Origin: Niveispirillum sp. SYP-B3756
Lineage (GTDB): Bacteria; Pseudomonadota; Alphaproteobacteria; Azospirillales; Azospirillaceae
Assembly (NCBI RefSeq): GCF_009495745.1
Contig: NZ_WIDQ01000002.1
Location: forward strand, 681,569 to 745,568
Direction of reading: 5' to 3'
DNA length: 64,000 nt
The notes beneath the pieces were generated by a model that did not search any database, was not told the origin of the DNA, and was given only the letters and a program-made list of their open reading frames with translations. The position numbers were made by a program, and so were the translations under genes. Positions 27,201-35,371 of the stretch are shown here, piece after piece; position 1 is the stretch's first letter; each line of letters starts with the position of its first letter.

Positions 27201-30200
27201 ATCCACCCCATCCAGTTCCAGCACATAGGAGGTGGCGCAGCCCAGCGGCAAGCCGGACACCTGCCCCATGCGATAGGCCTGCTGCACCTCTGTCAGCGGG
27301 AAGGGTTCATGGCGGTTGGCAAGGTCGGGCGTGATGCTGGCCAGCGTCCCCGCGTCCCGCCTTGTCAGCCCGGCGGCGAAATCCGCCAGCACGGGATGGG
27401 CGAACAGCCGGCGCAGCGGTTCATCCGCCCCCAACCCGCGCTGGCGCAACAGGGCGACGGCGCGGGTGGCCAGCAGACTGTCACCGCCCAGCAGGAAGAA
27501 ATCATCCTGCCGGCCGATATGGGGACGGTTGAGGATTTCCGCCCAGATGGCCGCCACCGCCTGTTCCACCGGGCCGGCGGGTGCCGCCCCCTGAACGGGG
27601 GTGCCGCCGGTGCTGGCGGCCAGCAGGGCGGCCACGGCCTTGCGGTCAACCTTGCCATTGGCGGAAAGCGGCAATTCACTCAATGGCAACAGCAGGCCCG
27701 GCACCATGTAATCCGGCAGGCGTTGGGCCAGTTCAGCGCGGATATCCGCCAGAATATCGGCGGGTGCGTCGGGGGCCAGCACCAGAGCGGCGCCCAGGGC
27801 CGGCGGCTTGCCGATGGCGGCGGCCACGGCATGGCGCACCAAGGGGTGCGCCTGCAACGCGGCCTCCACCTCCCCCAACTCAATCCGGTGGCCGCGTACC
27901 TTCACCTGATGATCGATACGGCCCAGAAATTCCAGCGTGCCATCGGGCCAATAACGACCCATATCGCCCGTGCGATACCAGCTACGCCCCCGATGGTTGA
28001 CAAAGCGGGCCGTTGTCAGTGCCGGATCGCCGCGATAGAAACTGGCCAGCCCGTCGCCGCCGATCCACAATTCCCCCGGCACCCAATCCGGGCAGTCGCG
28101 GCCCAACGCATCGGCCACGCGATAGCATTGGTTGGCCAGCGGCACCCCATAGGGGATGGAGGTCCAGTGCGCCGGCAGGGGGCGCTTCACCTCCCAGATA
28201 TTGGACCAGATGGCCGCTTCCGTCGCCCCGCCCAGGGCCAGCAGCCGGCAGCCATCCCTCGCCGCTGCCGCCAGCCGGTCGGGCAGGTCCAGCCCCACCC
28301 AGTCGCCGGATACCAGGGCCAGTCGCAGGCCCAGCCCTTCGCCCTCTGCCGCGGCGGCCACCAAGGCCATGTCCAGCAGGATGGGAACGGAGTTCCACAG
28401 CGTCACACCATGATCGCGCATCAGCCGCAACCAGCGTGCGGCATCGCGCCGTTCCGCCTCCGCCAGCAGCACCAGGGCACCGCCGGCCCCCAGCAGGCCG
28501 AAAATATCATAGACCGACAGGTCGAAATCCAGGGCAGAGACGGCCAGCACCCGGTCCCTTGGCCCCACGCCGCAACGGCGGTTGATGTCATCAATGGTGT
28601 TCAGGGCCGCCCGATGGGTGATTTCCACCCCCTTCGGCTCCCCCGTGGAGCCGGAGGTGAAAATCACATAGGCGGCCGCATCCGGCGCCACCGGCATTGG
28701 GGCTGACAGGGGCGCGTGGGCCAGGGCGGCCGCCATCTCCCCCGCCCGCAGCGCCAGCCTTATGCCGGCGGTGGCGTGGATGCGGGCCTGCCGGGCGGCG
28801 GGCTGGTTGATGCCCACCGGCACGTAACAGCCACCCGCCGCCAGCACGCCCAGCACGGCGGCAATCTGGTCCGCCCCGCGCGGCAGGGTGACGGCCACCG
28901 CTTCCCCCGCCACCAGCCCTTGCGCCTGCAGCCATCCGGCCACCCGCAGGGCCCGCCCGGCCAGGGCGGCATAGGTCAGGCTTTCCGGGCCATTCAGCAG
29001 GGCCGGGCGATCCGGGGCCACCAGGGCGTTATGGAAGAAATCGCCATGCAGGGGGCGGGGACGGAAGGGCACTTGCGTGGCGTTCACCCCCGCCCGGATT
29101 TGGGCCTGGGGGGCTGGCAGCAGGTCGGGCGCCGGGCGTTCCCATTGGCCCGGATCGGCGGCCAGCAGGTCGATCAGCGCCGTATAGGCGCCGAACATGG
29201 CCCCGATCAGGCCGGGCGGGAACAGTGCATCCACACTGTCCCAGGCCAGCAGCAGCCCACCATCCTGTTCATAAACCTGATGATCCAGCCAGACCTGCGG
29301 GGTCTGGGAGATCATCCAGCCCAGCCTTCCCAGGCTTTCCTGACAGGCCGGCGTCAGCAGCGGCTGGCCCAGATTGCAGGCGAAGACCACGGGCGCGAAA
29401 TCCCGCTCCCCCGGTCGCTGGCGGGCCAGATCGCGCAAGACCCGCACACCCGGATAGGCCGCATGTTCCATATCGCGGCGAAGCTGGGCCTGGATGGTCT
29501 GGGCGCGGGTGGCAAAACCCAGCGGCTGGCCGCAATCGACCAGCAGGGGCAGCAGACTGGTGAAATCGGCCACCACCTCCGCACAGGCGGGATCGGTCAG
29601 GTCGCGGTCGAACAGCGGCAGGTTCAGCAGGAACCGCGATGTGGCGCTCCACCGCGCCAATATTTCGGCATAGGCGGCGGCCAGCACCATGGCAGGCGTC
29701 AGCCGGTGTTGGCCGGCCAGCCGCTTCAGCCCCTGCCAGGCGGCGGGGGCAAGCAGATGTGTGCGGCGGGTGAAATGCGGTTTGCCGATGCTGGCGGGCG
29801 ATGCCGCCAGCGGCAGCGCGGGGCCACGCGGCAGATCGGCCAGCCGTTCGGCCCAATAAAGCCGGCCCGCTTCCAGCGCATCGGCGCGGCGGATGGCATC
29901 ATTCGCCAGATAGGTGCCGAAATGCCAGCCGGCCTGGGCCGGCGGGTTGGCATCGGCGCGATAGGCCATGGCCAGATCGCGCAGGATGATACGCAGGCTC
30001 TGCACGTCAGCGACCAGCAGGTCGATATCCAGGCACAGGCGCGTGGCCCCGCCGGGCAGCAGGCAAAGTTCCAGCCCGGCAACATGGCCCGCCGCCACAT
30101 CCAGCCGGCGATGGGATAGCCGCGCCCGGATATCGTTCAGGGCTATATCGACGGCAGCGGCGTCCAGCCCGCGCCAATCATGCGTTACCAGCCGGCAGGC

Positions 30201-30719
30201 GGGGCAGGGCGCATCCTCCACGCGCTGGTGCCCCTCCGCATCAAACCTTGCCCGCAACATGCCATGGCTTGCCAACAGCCGGTCCCAGGCACGGCCCAGC
30301 CGGGTGGGGTCCACCCCGTGCCCATCCAGTTCCAGATAGGCATGACAACCGACACCGCCCAGCGGCTGGTCATCGCGCCGGCCGATCCAATAGGCATGTT
30401 GCATGTCCGTCAGATCGAACGGCGCGTCCGGGTCCGGGGTGGGGATTGCCCCCACCATTGCCGGCGGGGCGCTGCCCGCCACCAGCTTGTACCAGGCGGC
30501 CAGGGTGGGGTTTTCGATCAGTTGGGCGAAGGTGACATCGGCCCCCGCCTGCCGCCATTGCGCCATCAGCCGCATGATGTGCAGGGAATCCAACCCCAGT
30601 TCGATCAGATCGGCCTGATCGGCGGGAATATGCTGCGGGTCCAGCAACAGGGCTTGAACAGACGCGCGCATGGCGGCAGCCGACAGGATGTCGGCACCGA
30701 TCTTGGTGTTGTCTGGCAT
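24210..30719 (-). CDS. NRPS 1: ArCP-Cy-A-PCP-Cy-A-PCP
   Basis: 2169 aa; the start overlaps the upstream stop as TAATG. Order: aryl carrier domain (S45 in LGLDSL), Cy1 (about 97-530; D233, D238, S241), A1 (about 560-1030; K1023), PCP1 (S1081 in GGDSL), Cy2 (about 1137-1560; D1267, D1272, S1275), A2 (about 1590-2060; K2058) and PCP2 (S2116). Both A pockets read as the cysteine code: D-L-Y around FDLSVYD, N in LWNSVP, S in LVSGDW or LLSGDW, I-W in AAIW/GAIW. It should condense and cyclize salicylate with two cysteines to a hydroxyphenyl-bis-thiazoline. Unlike PchE or HMWP2 as I know them, neither A domain contains an embedded MT or epimerase, and each module loads its own cysteine. Confidence 0.95.
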   Translation of the reverse strand: MPDNTKIGADILSAAAMRASVQALLLDPQHIPADQADLIELGLDSLHIMRLMAQWRQAGADVTFAQLIENPTLAAWYKLVAGSAPPAMVGAIPTPDPDAPFDLTDMQHAYWIGRRDDQPLGGVGCHAYLELDGHGVDPTRLGRAWDRLLASHGMLRARFDAEGHQRVEDAPCPACRLVTHDWRGLDAAAVDIALNDIRARLSHRRLDVAAGHVAGLELCLLPGGATRLCLDIDLLVADVQSLRIILRDLAMAYRADANPPAQAGWHFGTYLANDAIRRADALEAGRLYWAERLADLPRGPALPLAASPASIGKPHFTRRTHLLAPAAWQGLKRLAGQHRLTPAMVLAAAYAEILARWSATSRFLLNLPLFDRDLTDPACAEVVADFTSLLPLLVDCGQPLGFATRAQTIQAQLRRDMEHAAYPGVRVLRDLARQRPGERDFAPVVFACNLGQPLLTPACQESLGRLGWMISQTPQVWLDHQVYEQDGGLLLAWDSVDALFPPGLIGAMFGAYTALIDLLAADPGQWERPAPDLLPAPQAQIRAGVNATQVPFRPRPLHGDFFHNALVAPDRPALLNGPESLTYAALAGRALRVAGWLQAQGLVAGEAVAVTLPRGADQIAAVLGVLAAGGCYVPVGINQPAARQARIHATAGIRLALRAGEMAAALAHAPLSAPMPVAPDAAAYVIFTSGSTGEPKGVEITHRAALNTIDDINRRCGVGPRDRVLAVSALDFDLSVYDIFGLLGAGGALVLLAEAERRDAARWLRLMRDHGVTLWNSVPILLDMALVAAAAEGEGLGLRLALVSGDWVGLDLPDRLAAAARDGCRLLALGGATEAAIWSNIWEVKRPLPAHWTSIPYGVPLANQCYRVADALGRDCPDWVPGELWIGGDGLASFYRGDPALTTARFVNHRGRSWYRTGDMGRYWPDGTLEFLGRIDHQVKVRGHRIELGEVEAALQAHPLVRHAVAAAIGKPPALGAALVLAPDAPADILADIRAELAQRLPDYMVPGLLLPLSELPLSANGKVDRKAVAALLAASTGGTPVQGAAPAGPVEQAVAAIWAEILNRPHIGRQDDFFLLGGDSLLATRAVALLRQRGLGADEPLRRLFAHPVLADFAAGLTRRDAGTLASITPDLANRHEPFPLTEVQQAYRMGQVSGLPLGCATSYVLELDGVDVDLPRLEAAFNLLIQRHEMLRACLDEQGRQRILPDVPPLRIAVSDIGAADADSAHAALENWWQAHQQDRTQWPLFALQAVRYGGGRCRLGLLIDYLLLDGFSVKLLLAELVAAFRDPASLPPPPALSFRDYVQQVRPDPATLARDEAYWRGRLDNLPPAPALPLAADPASINPVRFTRRALRLGRAPWAALREKARAAGVTPSVLLLAAYGDILSRWCGGAAMTLNLTLFDRQPVHGDINRVLGDFTSLAPVALHPGEDGLLSLARQAQDQVAAILEHRSISSIWVQRERARRVGLTAAALPVVFTSTLGLADNLFDDLPAGFPGALGDGFSETPQVWLDHQVYELAGELLLTWDSVDALFPPGLTDAMFTAYGSLLGWLAGPAGGLESPLPDLLPSTQRTDRNSANATAWPQPERLLHQGFFDQALAEPSRPALFAGDRVVDYGALRDRSLRLAALLQQQGVAVGEPVAVSLPRGVAQVVGVLGVLAAGGCYVPISPEQPAERRARIHATAGIRHTVTLETLADSASLPPLATPLAVSPQGPAYIIFTSGSTGEPKGVEITHHSACNTIDDINRRHGVTRDDRVLGLSALDFDLSVYDLFGLLQVGGGIVLVGQDQRREPAHWLDLIRRHGVTLWNSVPILLDMLLTAAEGQGETALPLRVALLSGDWIGTGLPARLAAIAGNGCAFSAMGGATEGAIWSNLYPVTGPLPAGWSSIPYGWPLANQQYRVVDTLGRDCPDWVEGELWIGGAGVATGYRGAAELTRDRFVQADGGRWYRTGDRGRYRPGGLLEFLGRRDQQVKLRGHRIELGEVEAALARQPGVKQAVALLAGSPPGLVAFIVSVEGIPPPDEAALRAGLAGLLPDYMIPSRYLPLATLPLSANGKLDRNALKRLAEQAANADAGGDDSPLPGLEQAIAGIWQAVLSCPQVGRQDDFFQLGGDSLRATQIMEQLARQHITRQAPPLRLLFTTPQLAAFATALQAHDGPEADFETGEL

Positions 30720-33700
30720 TATGCGCGCGTCCTCTCCGCCCGTTCCCCCTCGTCCGCCGCAGCGACCAGGAAGGGGGAGACGCTGTGCAGCTTCTCGCAG
30801 GTTTCGCGGAACTCCCGCTCCGGCGTGGAAAGTGAAACCAGCCCGGCACCGGCCTGCAGCCAGACACGGCCCTGCTGCTCATAAAGCGCCCGCAGCACCA
30901 GGGCGGCATCCAGCATCCCGTCGGCATCGGCCACCAGCACGCAGCCGCTGTAAAGTCCGCGTGGCCCCGGTTCGTGCCGACCGATGGCCTCAATCGCTTC
31001 GCGTTTGGGGATGCCAGACGCGGTGACGGCGGGGAACAGGGTGCGCAGCGCATCCCAACCCTGTCGCCCGGCGGCCAGCCGGCCTTTAACACGCGACCCC
31101 AGATGCTGCACCGATCCGCGCCGGCAGACGGACATGAAATCCACCACCTGCACCGTGCCCGGTTCGCAGATCGCCGTCAGTTCCTCGCAGGCCAGTTTCA
31201 CCGACACGGCATGTTCGGCGATTTCCTTGGTGTCGCTGACCAGTTCGGCGCGCAAGGCCGCCTCTTCCACCGCATCGCCCCCCAAGGCGCGGGTGCCGGC
31301 CAGCGGCTGGGTGTTGACCCAGCCATCGCTGGAGACTTCCGCCACCGTTTCCGGGCTGTAGCCGATGGCGCGCAGCCCGTCGCGGAACAGGATGAAGGAA
31401 CGGGCGGGGTTATTGGCCTGCCGGCCCAGCCGGTAACTGGCCGTCGGGTCGATAGCGGCATCCACCGGCACCCGGCGGGACAGGATCACCTTCTGATAAT
31501 GCCGGTCGCGGATTTCCTGTACGGCGGCGGCTACCCGGCCCTTATAGCCGATGATATCCGCCGTCTCCACCGCCGGGACGCACAGCCGGCGGTTGCCATG
31601 CGGCTTGCTGGCCGTATCGCTGGCGGCTTCGGCAAAGCTGGGACCATCCAGCGCCTTCAGCCGCTGGGCGCGCAGCGCCAGGGCCTCGCCATCCAGGCAG
31701 CGCAGCAGGGCCTGGCCTTGCCGTAACCGGATTTCCACCAGCGGCGCCACCAGATGCACCAGCCGACCGGTATCGGCGGCAAGGTCCAACCCATGGATCT
31801 GCCGCGCCAGTTCAAAATCAGCCGATCCGTAAAGCCGCCAGCCCTGCAGGGGCAGGCTGGCCAGTGTCTGGGGCAGGGTGGTGCAGATATCCGTGGTCGG
31901 CCAATGGCGTGGGCCACCCAGGCCGGACAGGGTGATGCCGGTGGCATCGGCGCTGATGCTGGCCGCCTGCCCGATGGCGACGGACCATTCGCCCTCGCGC
32001 TCATACACCATCAGGAAATCGGCCTTTTCATGCGCGGCGATGCGCGTGGCCAGTTCCATCGGGTCGCTGCTGATGGTGAGTTGCGTTTCGCTGTAACTCC
32101 GGTTGCCGCTGGGCTGGGTTTTCCCTGCCGCCGCCTGCGCGCGGTCGACCAGTTGCTTCTTGTCGATCTTGCCGATGGCGGTCAGCGGCCAGCTTTTCAC
32201 CTGTTCCAACTGGTCGGGCAGCTTGTGCCGCGCCAGCCCCTGCTGGCCCAGGAACCGGTGCAGGGCTGCCAGATCAGGCGCATCCGCACCGGGAATGATG
32301 AAGGCGCAACTGCGCTCCCCCAGTCGTGCATCGGCCACGGCCACCAGTGTCGCGTCGCGGATGCCTGGATGCTGGCGCAGATGCTGTTCAATCTCCGCCG
32401 TGGCGATCTTCTCCCCGCCCCGGTTGATCTGGTCCTTCACCCGCCCTTCCACCACCAGATTGCCATCGGCCATGCGGCGGGCCAGATCGCCGGATCGGTA
32501 ATAGCCATCGGGTGTGAAGACCCGCGCATTATGCGCCGCCGCCCGGTAATAGCCCCGGATGGTATAGGGGCCGCGCACCAGCAATTCGCCCGTCTGCCCG
32601 TCGGGCACGTCGCGCCCGTCGGCATCGACCAGCCGCACATCATCATCGGTGCAGAGCGGTCGGCCCTGGCTGTTCTGTACCACCTCTTCCGGGTCATCGG
32701 GACGGGTATAGCAAAGCAGGCCTTCGGCCATGCCGAACACTTGCTGCAACTGGCATCCCAGGGCCGGACGTACACGGGCGGCCAGTTCCGGTTCCAGCCG
32801 GGCACCGCCCACCTGCAGCAGCCGCAGGCTGGACAGATCGGTCTTGTCCCAATCGCGCGCCCCGATCCATAGTGGCAGCAGGGCCGGCACCAGGGCGGTG
32901 ATGGTCACCCGCTCCCGTTCGATCAGGGGGAATGCCTCATCAAAGCCCGGCGTGCGGGCCATCGCCACGGTGCCGCCGACGGAAAAGGTGCCGATAATGC
33001 CGGGACAGCAGAGCGGGAAATTATGCGCCACCGGCAATGCCGCCAGATAGACACTCTCCGGACCCAGCCCGCACAACCGGGCCGAGGCAATGCCATTATA
33101 GGCGTAATCGGCATGGGTGCGCGGGATCAGCTTGGGCGTGCCGGTGGTGCCGCCGGACAGCAGCAGCAGGGCCGGCTCAAATGCATCCGGGGCGGGCAGG
33201 GGCCGGGGATCGGCGTCCAATGCAGCCAGAGCCAGCCCATCGCCCGCCACGACCTCCCCATCCACCAGAATATGCCGCAGACTGGCGCAGCGCTCGGCCA
33301 GGTCGCGGGCAAGTGGCCGGTAATCAAAACCCAGGAACCGGTCAGGGATGATATGGGCGACCGGCTGGGCCAGTTCGCACAAGGGGGCCAGATCGGCCAG
33401 CCGCTGCGCCGGCATCACCATCACCGGCAGGGCACCCAGCCGGAACAGGGCAAAAAGGGTAACAACAAAGGCAGCAGAGTTGGGCAACTGCAACAGCACC
33501 CGATCACCGGCGAGAATACCCAGATCAGCAAGCCCCGCCGCCCGCTGGTCAATCGCGGTGGCCAAGCTGGCATAGGTCAAACGCTTTGGCCCATCCACCA
33601 GGGCGGTCCGGGTGGGATGCGTGGCCGCCCAATTGCGAAACAGGTCGCCCAGCGGTTCCGGTTGCCAATACCCTTTTGCCTGATATGTCTGTGCGATATC

Positions 33701-33730
33701 GGCGGGCCAGGAGTAAAAGCTCTGTTCCAT
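30719..33730 (-). CDS. Bifunctional salicyl-AMP ligase / salicylate synthase fusion
   Basis: About 1003 aa from ATG 33730; an in-frame TTG at 33733 is better spaced (8 bases) from GAGGA at 33746-33742. Residues 1 to ~540 are an aryl-AMP ligase of the YbtE/PchD/DhbE type: LSGGTTGTPK at ~193-202, PVAHNFPLCCPG, FGMAEG, and the catalytic Lys of AIGKIDKK near 522. Residues ~560-985 are a salicylate synthase of the Irp9/MbtI type: YQKVILSR near 746, TQPLAGTRALGG near 808, GSVQHLGSRVKG near 873 and GLYSGCVL near 926. One polypeptide would thus convert chorismate to salicylate and load it on the NRPS 1 ArCP. In yersiniabactin and mycobactin systems I know these are separate proteins. Confidence 0.93.
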   Translation of the reverse strand: MEQSFYSWPADIAQTYQAKGYWQPEPLGDLFRNWAATHPTRTALVDGPKRLTYASLATAIDQRAAGLADLGILAGDRVLLQLPNSAAFVVTLFALFRLGALPVMVMPAQRLADLAPLCELAQPVAHIIPDRFLGFDYRPLARDLAERCASLRHILVDGEVVAGDGLALAALDADPRPLPAPDAFEPALLLLSGGTTGTPKLIPRTHADYAYNGIASARLCGLGPESVYLAALPVAHNFPLCCPGIIGTFSVGGTVAMARTPGFDEAFPLIERERVTITALVPALLPLWIGARDWDKTDLSSLRLLQVGGARLEPELAARVRPALGCQLQQVFGMAEGLLCYTRPDDPEEVVQNSQGRPLCTDDDVRLVDADGRDVPDGQTGELLVRGPYTIRGYYRAAAHNARVFTPDGYYRSGDLARRMADGNLVVEGRVKDQINRGGEKIATAEIEQHLRQHPGIRDATLVAVADARLGERSCAFIIPGADAPDLAALHRFLGQQGLARHKLPDQLEQVKSWPLTAIGKIDKKQLVDRAQAAAGKTQPSGNRSYSETQLTISSDPMELATRIAAHEKADFLMVYEREGEWSVAIGQAASISADATGITLSGLGGPRHWPTTDICTTLPQTLASLPLQGWRLYGSADFELARQIHGLDLAADTGRLVHLVAPLVEIRLRQGQALLRCLDGEALALRAQRLKALDGPSFAEAASDTASKPHGNRRLCVPAVETADIIGYKGRVAAAVQEIRDRHYQKVILSRRVPVDAAIDPTASYRLGRQANNPARSFILFRDGLRAIGYSPETVAEVSSDGWVNTQPLAGTRALGGDAVEEAALRAELVSDTKEIAEHAVSVKLACEELTAICEPGTVQVVDFMSVCRRGSVQHLGSRVKGRLAAGRQGWDALRTLFPAVTASGIPKREAIEAIGRHEPGPRGLYSGCVLVADADGMLDAALVLRALYEQQGRVWLQAGAGLVSLSTPEREFRETCEKLHSVSPFLVAAADEGERAERTRA

Positions 33731-33738
33731 CAAGGCAT
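33730..33738 (-). promoter_or_regulatory. Two-codon leader ORF (ATG CCT TGA) overlapping the operon A start codon
   Basis: GAGGA (33746-33742) sits just before ATG CCT TGA (33738-33730). The TGA overlaps the fusion gene ATG as TGATG. It may be incidental to use of the TTG at 33733, or it may couple termination to initiation. Confidence 0.3.
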
Positions 33739-33797
33739 TATTCCTCGACTGGTCTGGGATATGGCCCGGATTGCGCCCTGTCCCAGACAGTTTATTA

Positions 33798-33816
33798 GGA
33801 ATAATTATTATTTTCT
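33798..33816 (-). promoter_or_regulatory. Fur-box-like AT-rich element upstream of operon A
   Basis: GGAATAATTATTATTTTCT contains two consecutive NATWAT hexamers (AATAAT at 33800 and TATTAT at 33806), the repeat unit of Fur boxes; the third hexamer is poor. It stands out in GC-rich surroundings, about 70-85 bases before the start codon, where it could cover the promoter. Iron repression is expected for such a locus. Confidence 0.5.
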
Positions 33817-33829
33817 GTCGACGTCGCGC

Positions 33830-33863
33830 CTACTCCCCGAACCGGTCCGTAAACTCCCCCAAT
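33830..33863 (-). promoter_or_regulatory. 21-bp-spaced direct repeat (putative activator site of operon A)
   Basis: On the minus strand, ATTGGGGGAGTT and GTTCGGGGAGTAG begin exactly 21 bases apart (33863 and 33842), just upstream of the Fur-like box. The G-rich strand points toward the gene, as in the repeats before operon B, and the cores are alike (TCGGGG...TAG). Probably the same AraC-type regulator binds both. Confidence 0.5.
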
Positions 33864-34172
33864 AGGGATTATCCTGACCCGCTGGTGGTCGTGATCGTGC
33901 CCCATGTTGTGATGTAGGAGAGGTGTGATCATTGCGCTCTCGGCTTGTCTGGCCTTTGTCTCAGGCGACCATGGCGGGGAGCATGATGCCGACTCTTAGC
34001 AGGCTGCGGAAAAACCTTTGAGCTTGGCCCCTTTCCCCCTCTGCCAGCGTTTTTTTGTGGCTGGTATGGGGGTTACGGTCCGTATTTGCGGCCAATTTGC
34101 CGGTTTCCGCCGATTTGAGGCGGAGTCCGGGTGTGATCAGGCTGCTCGCATTAGTTGTGGGGTCCGGGGACA
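33864..34172. other. Spacer with a possible old IS end
   Basis: I find no convincing gene in this stretch. On the minus strand near 34000, the sequence GGTTTTTCCGCAGCCTGCTA resembles the terminal bases seen at the ends of several IS transposases. It could be read as a FFRSLL C-terminus. It may be a remnant, but no flanking homology supports it. Confidence 0.25.
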
Positions 34173-35135
34173 TCATTTCAACTGGACGAGAGCAGTGTCG
34201 AGACGGTCATCGGCAATCCTGATCCGCTCTCGGCTACTGTCGTAGGCTCCATCAACGGCTTCGCGGAGAGGTGTTTTTTCAAGCAGTTCGCAGACGCGGT
34301 CTATGGGTGACATGCCTTTCAGAGCCGTGTGGGGCCTATTCCAGTTCCAATGATGCTGTCATTCGGCCAGCTTAGCCTCAATCTCTGGATCCTTGGGATC
34401 GATCATGTCCCAGAATTCCTCCCGGTCAGCCCGATGTGTTCGCTCGACCTTGCCGTTCAGATGGGGAGAGCGGGGCGGGATCGGTCGGAACTTTATGGCC
34501 CAGTCCATCAGCCGTCGCTGGACGGTTTCGGCAAAGAATTCACGCCCACGATCCGTTTGGATCCGTTGGATCGGGAACGGCATTTCCTCAATGAGGCGTT
34601 CAAGGAAATCCAACGTATTGGTGGCTGTCGCTCTGTTGTAGACGCCGAGTATCTTATATCGACTGCAGTCATCAATTGCAGTGTACTGGTAGATGCTGGG
34701 TCTGATTTTACAGACATCCATTTGAACACGATCGCCTGGTCTTGGGCGATTATACCGCCGCTCGTCTTTTCGCCATCGTCGCGGTCGCTTGAGAACCTGT
34801 TCGTTATGGCGAATGAGCGTCCGATGAATAGTGTCAAGCGCAAGATGCAGGTCGTGCTGCCGGATAAGCTCATTGCGCAGTTGTTTGACCCCGAGCCGAC
34901 GTTCCCGACGTAGTGACAAGATCAGGGCCTCCTGATCAGCAAAAACCTTCTGGGTGGCCAGTCGGTGTGGACGGCGACTGCGCTCGACCAAAACAGCCTC
35001 GCCATCAGCTTGGTAGCGACGCCACCATTTGCGTAGCGTAGGCCGCGAGATGCCACAACGGCGGCAAACGAAGCCAGCATCCCCTGTTTTGGCGTAGAGT
35101 TCCACCCACGCAAGACGGGCCTTGGTCAGATCCAT
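34173..35135 (-). pseudogene. IS481-like transposase interrupted by an in-frame TGA
   Basis: The frame opens at ATG 35135 (AAAGGG upstream) and reads an N-terminal helix-turn-helix (VCRRCGISRPTLRKWWRRYQ). The DDE core follows: GDRVQMDVCKI, YTAIDDCSRYKI, IQTDRGREFF and HLNGKVERTHRADREEF. A TGA at 34361-34359 stops it right after the catalytic Glu region. Past it the same frame continues 61 codons (QHHWNWNRPHTALKGMSPID...) to a TGA at 34175-34173, which is the normal conserved tail of this family. A single nonsense change has therefore probably disabled an otherwise complete transposase of ~320 aa. Clear terminal inverted repeats could not be matched. Confidence 0.85.
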
Positions 35136-35154
35136 GATTGCCCTTTGCCCCAAT

Positions 35155-35202
35155 GCTGTTGACCTCAGGGTAGCGCTTGAGCGCTACCCTGAGGTCAACA
35201 GC
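35155..35202. repeat. Perfect 48-bp inverted repeat (23-bp arms, 2-bp loop)
   Basis: The arms 35155-35177 and 35180-35202 are exact reverse complements separated by TG. The outer end reads GCTGTTGACC on both strands. It directly abuts the transposase start region. It could be two abutting IS ends, a bidirectional terminator or a protein-binding cruciform. There is no T-tract. Confidence 0.85.
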
Positions 35203-35371
35203 AAACACCGCAGCGTTATCGCATCTGAAAAAGTAAGCGGCGATTACAAAGTTGAAAGGATGTCATCGGATCTCACATTTCATCCCTGGATCTGTCGACC
35301 ATCACGGAACTGTCATCCAAATATTGTCTTATGCCGACCCTTGGCTTCCTTGGTCTCTGGAGAGACATCCG

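Noticed and set aside
25470..28706. Plus-strand open frame of ~1078 codons opposite NRPS 1
   Set aside because: High-GC antisense shadow of the NRPS. Composition is Gln/Arg/Gly-rich with no domain, and the NRPS domains on the minus strand are complete.
33961..34176. Minus-strand 71-codon open frame
   Set aside because: No start signal or family. Only its FFRSLL segment recalls IS ends, so it is noted as spacer rather than a gene.
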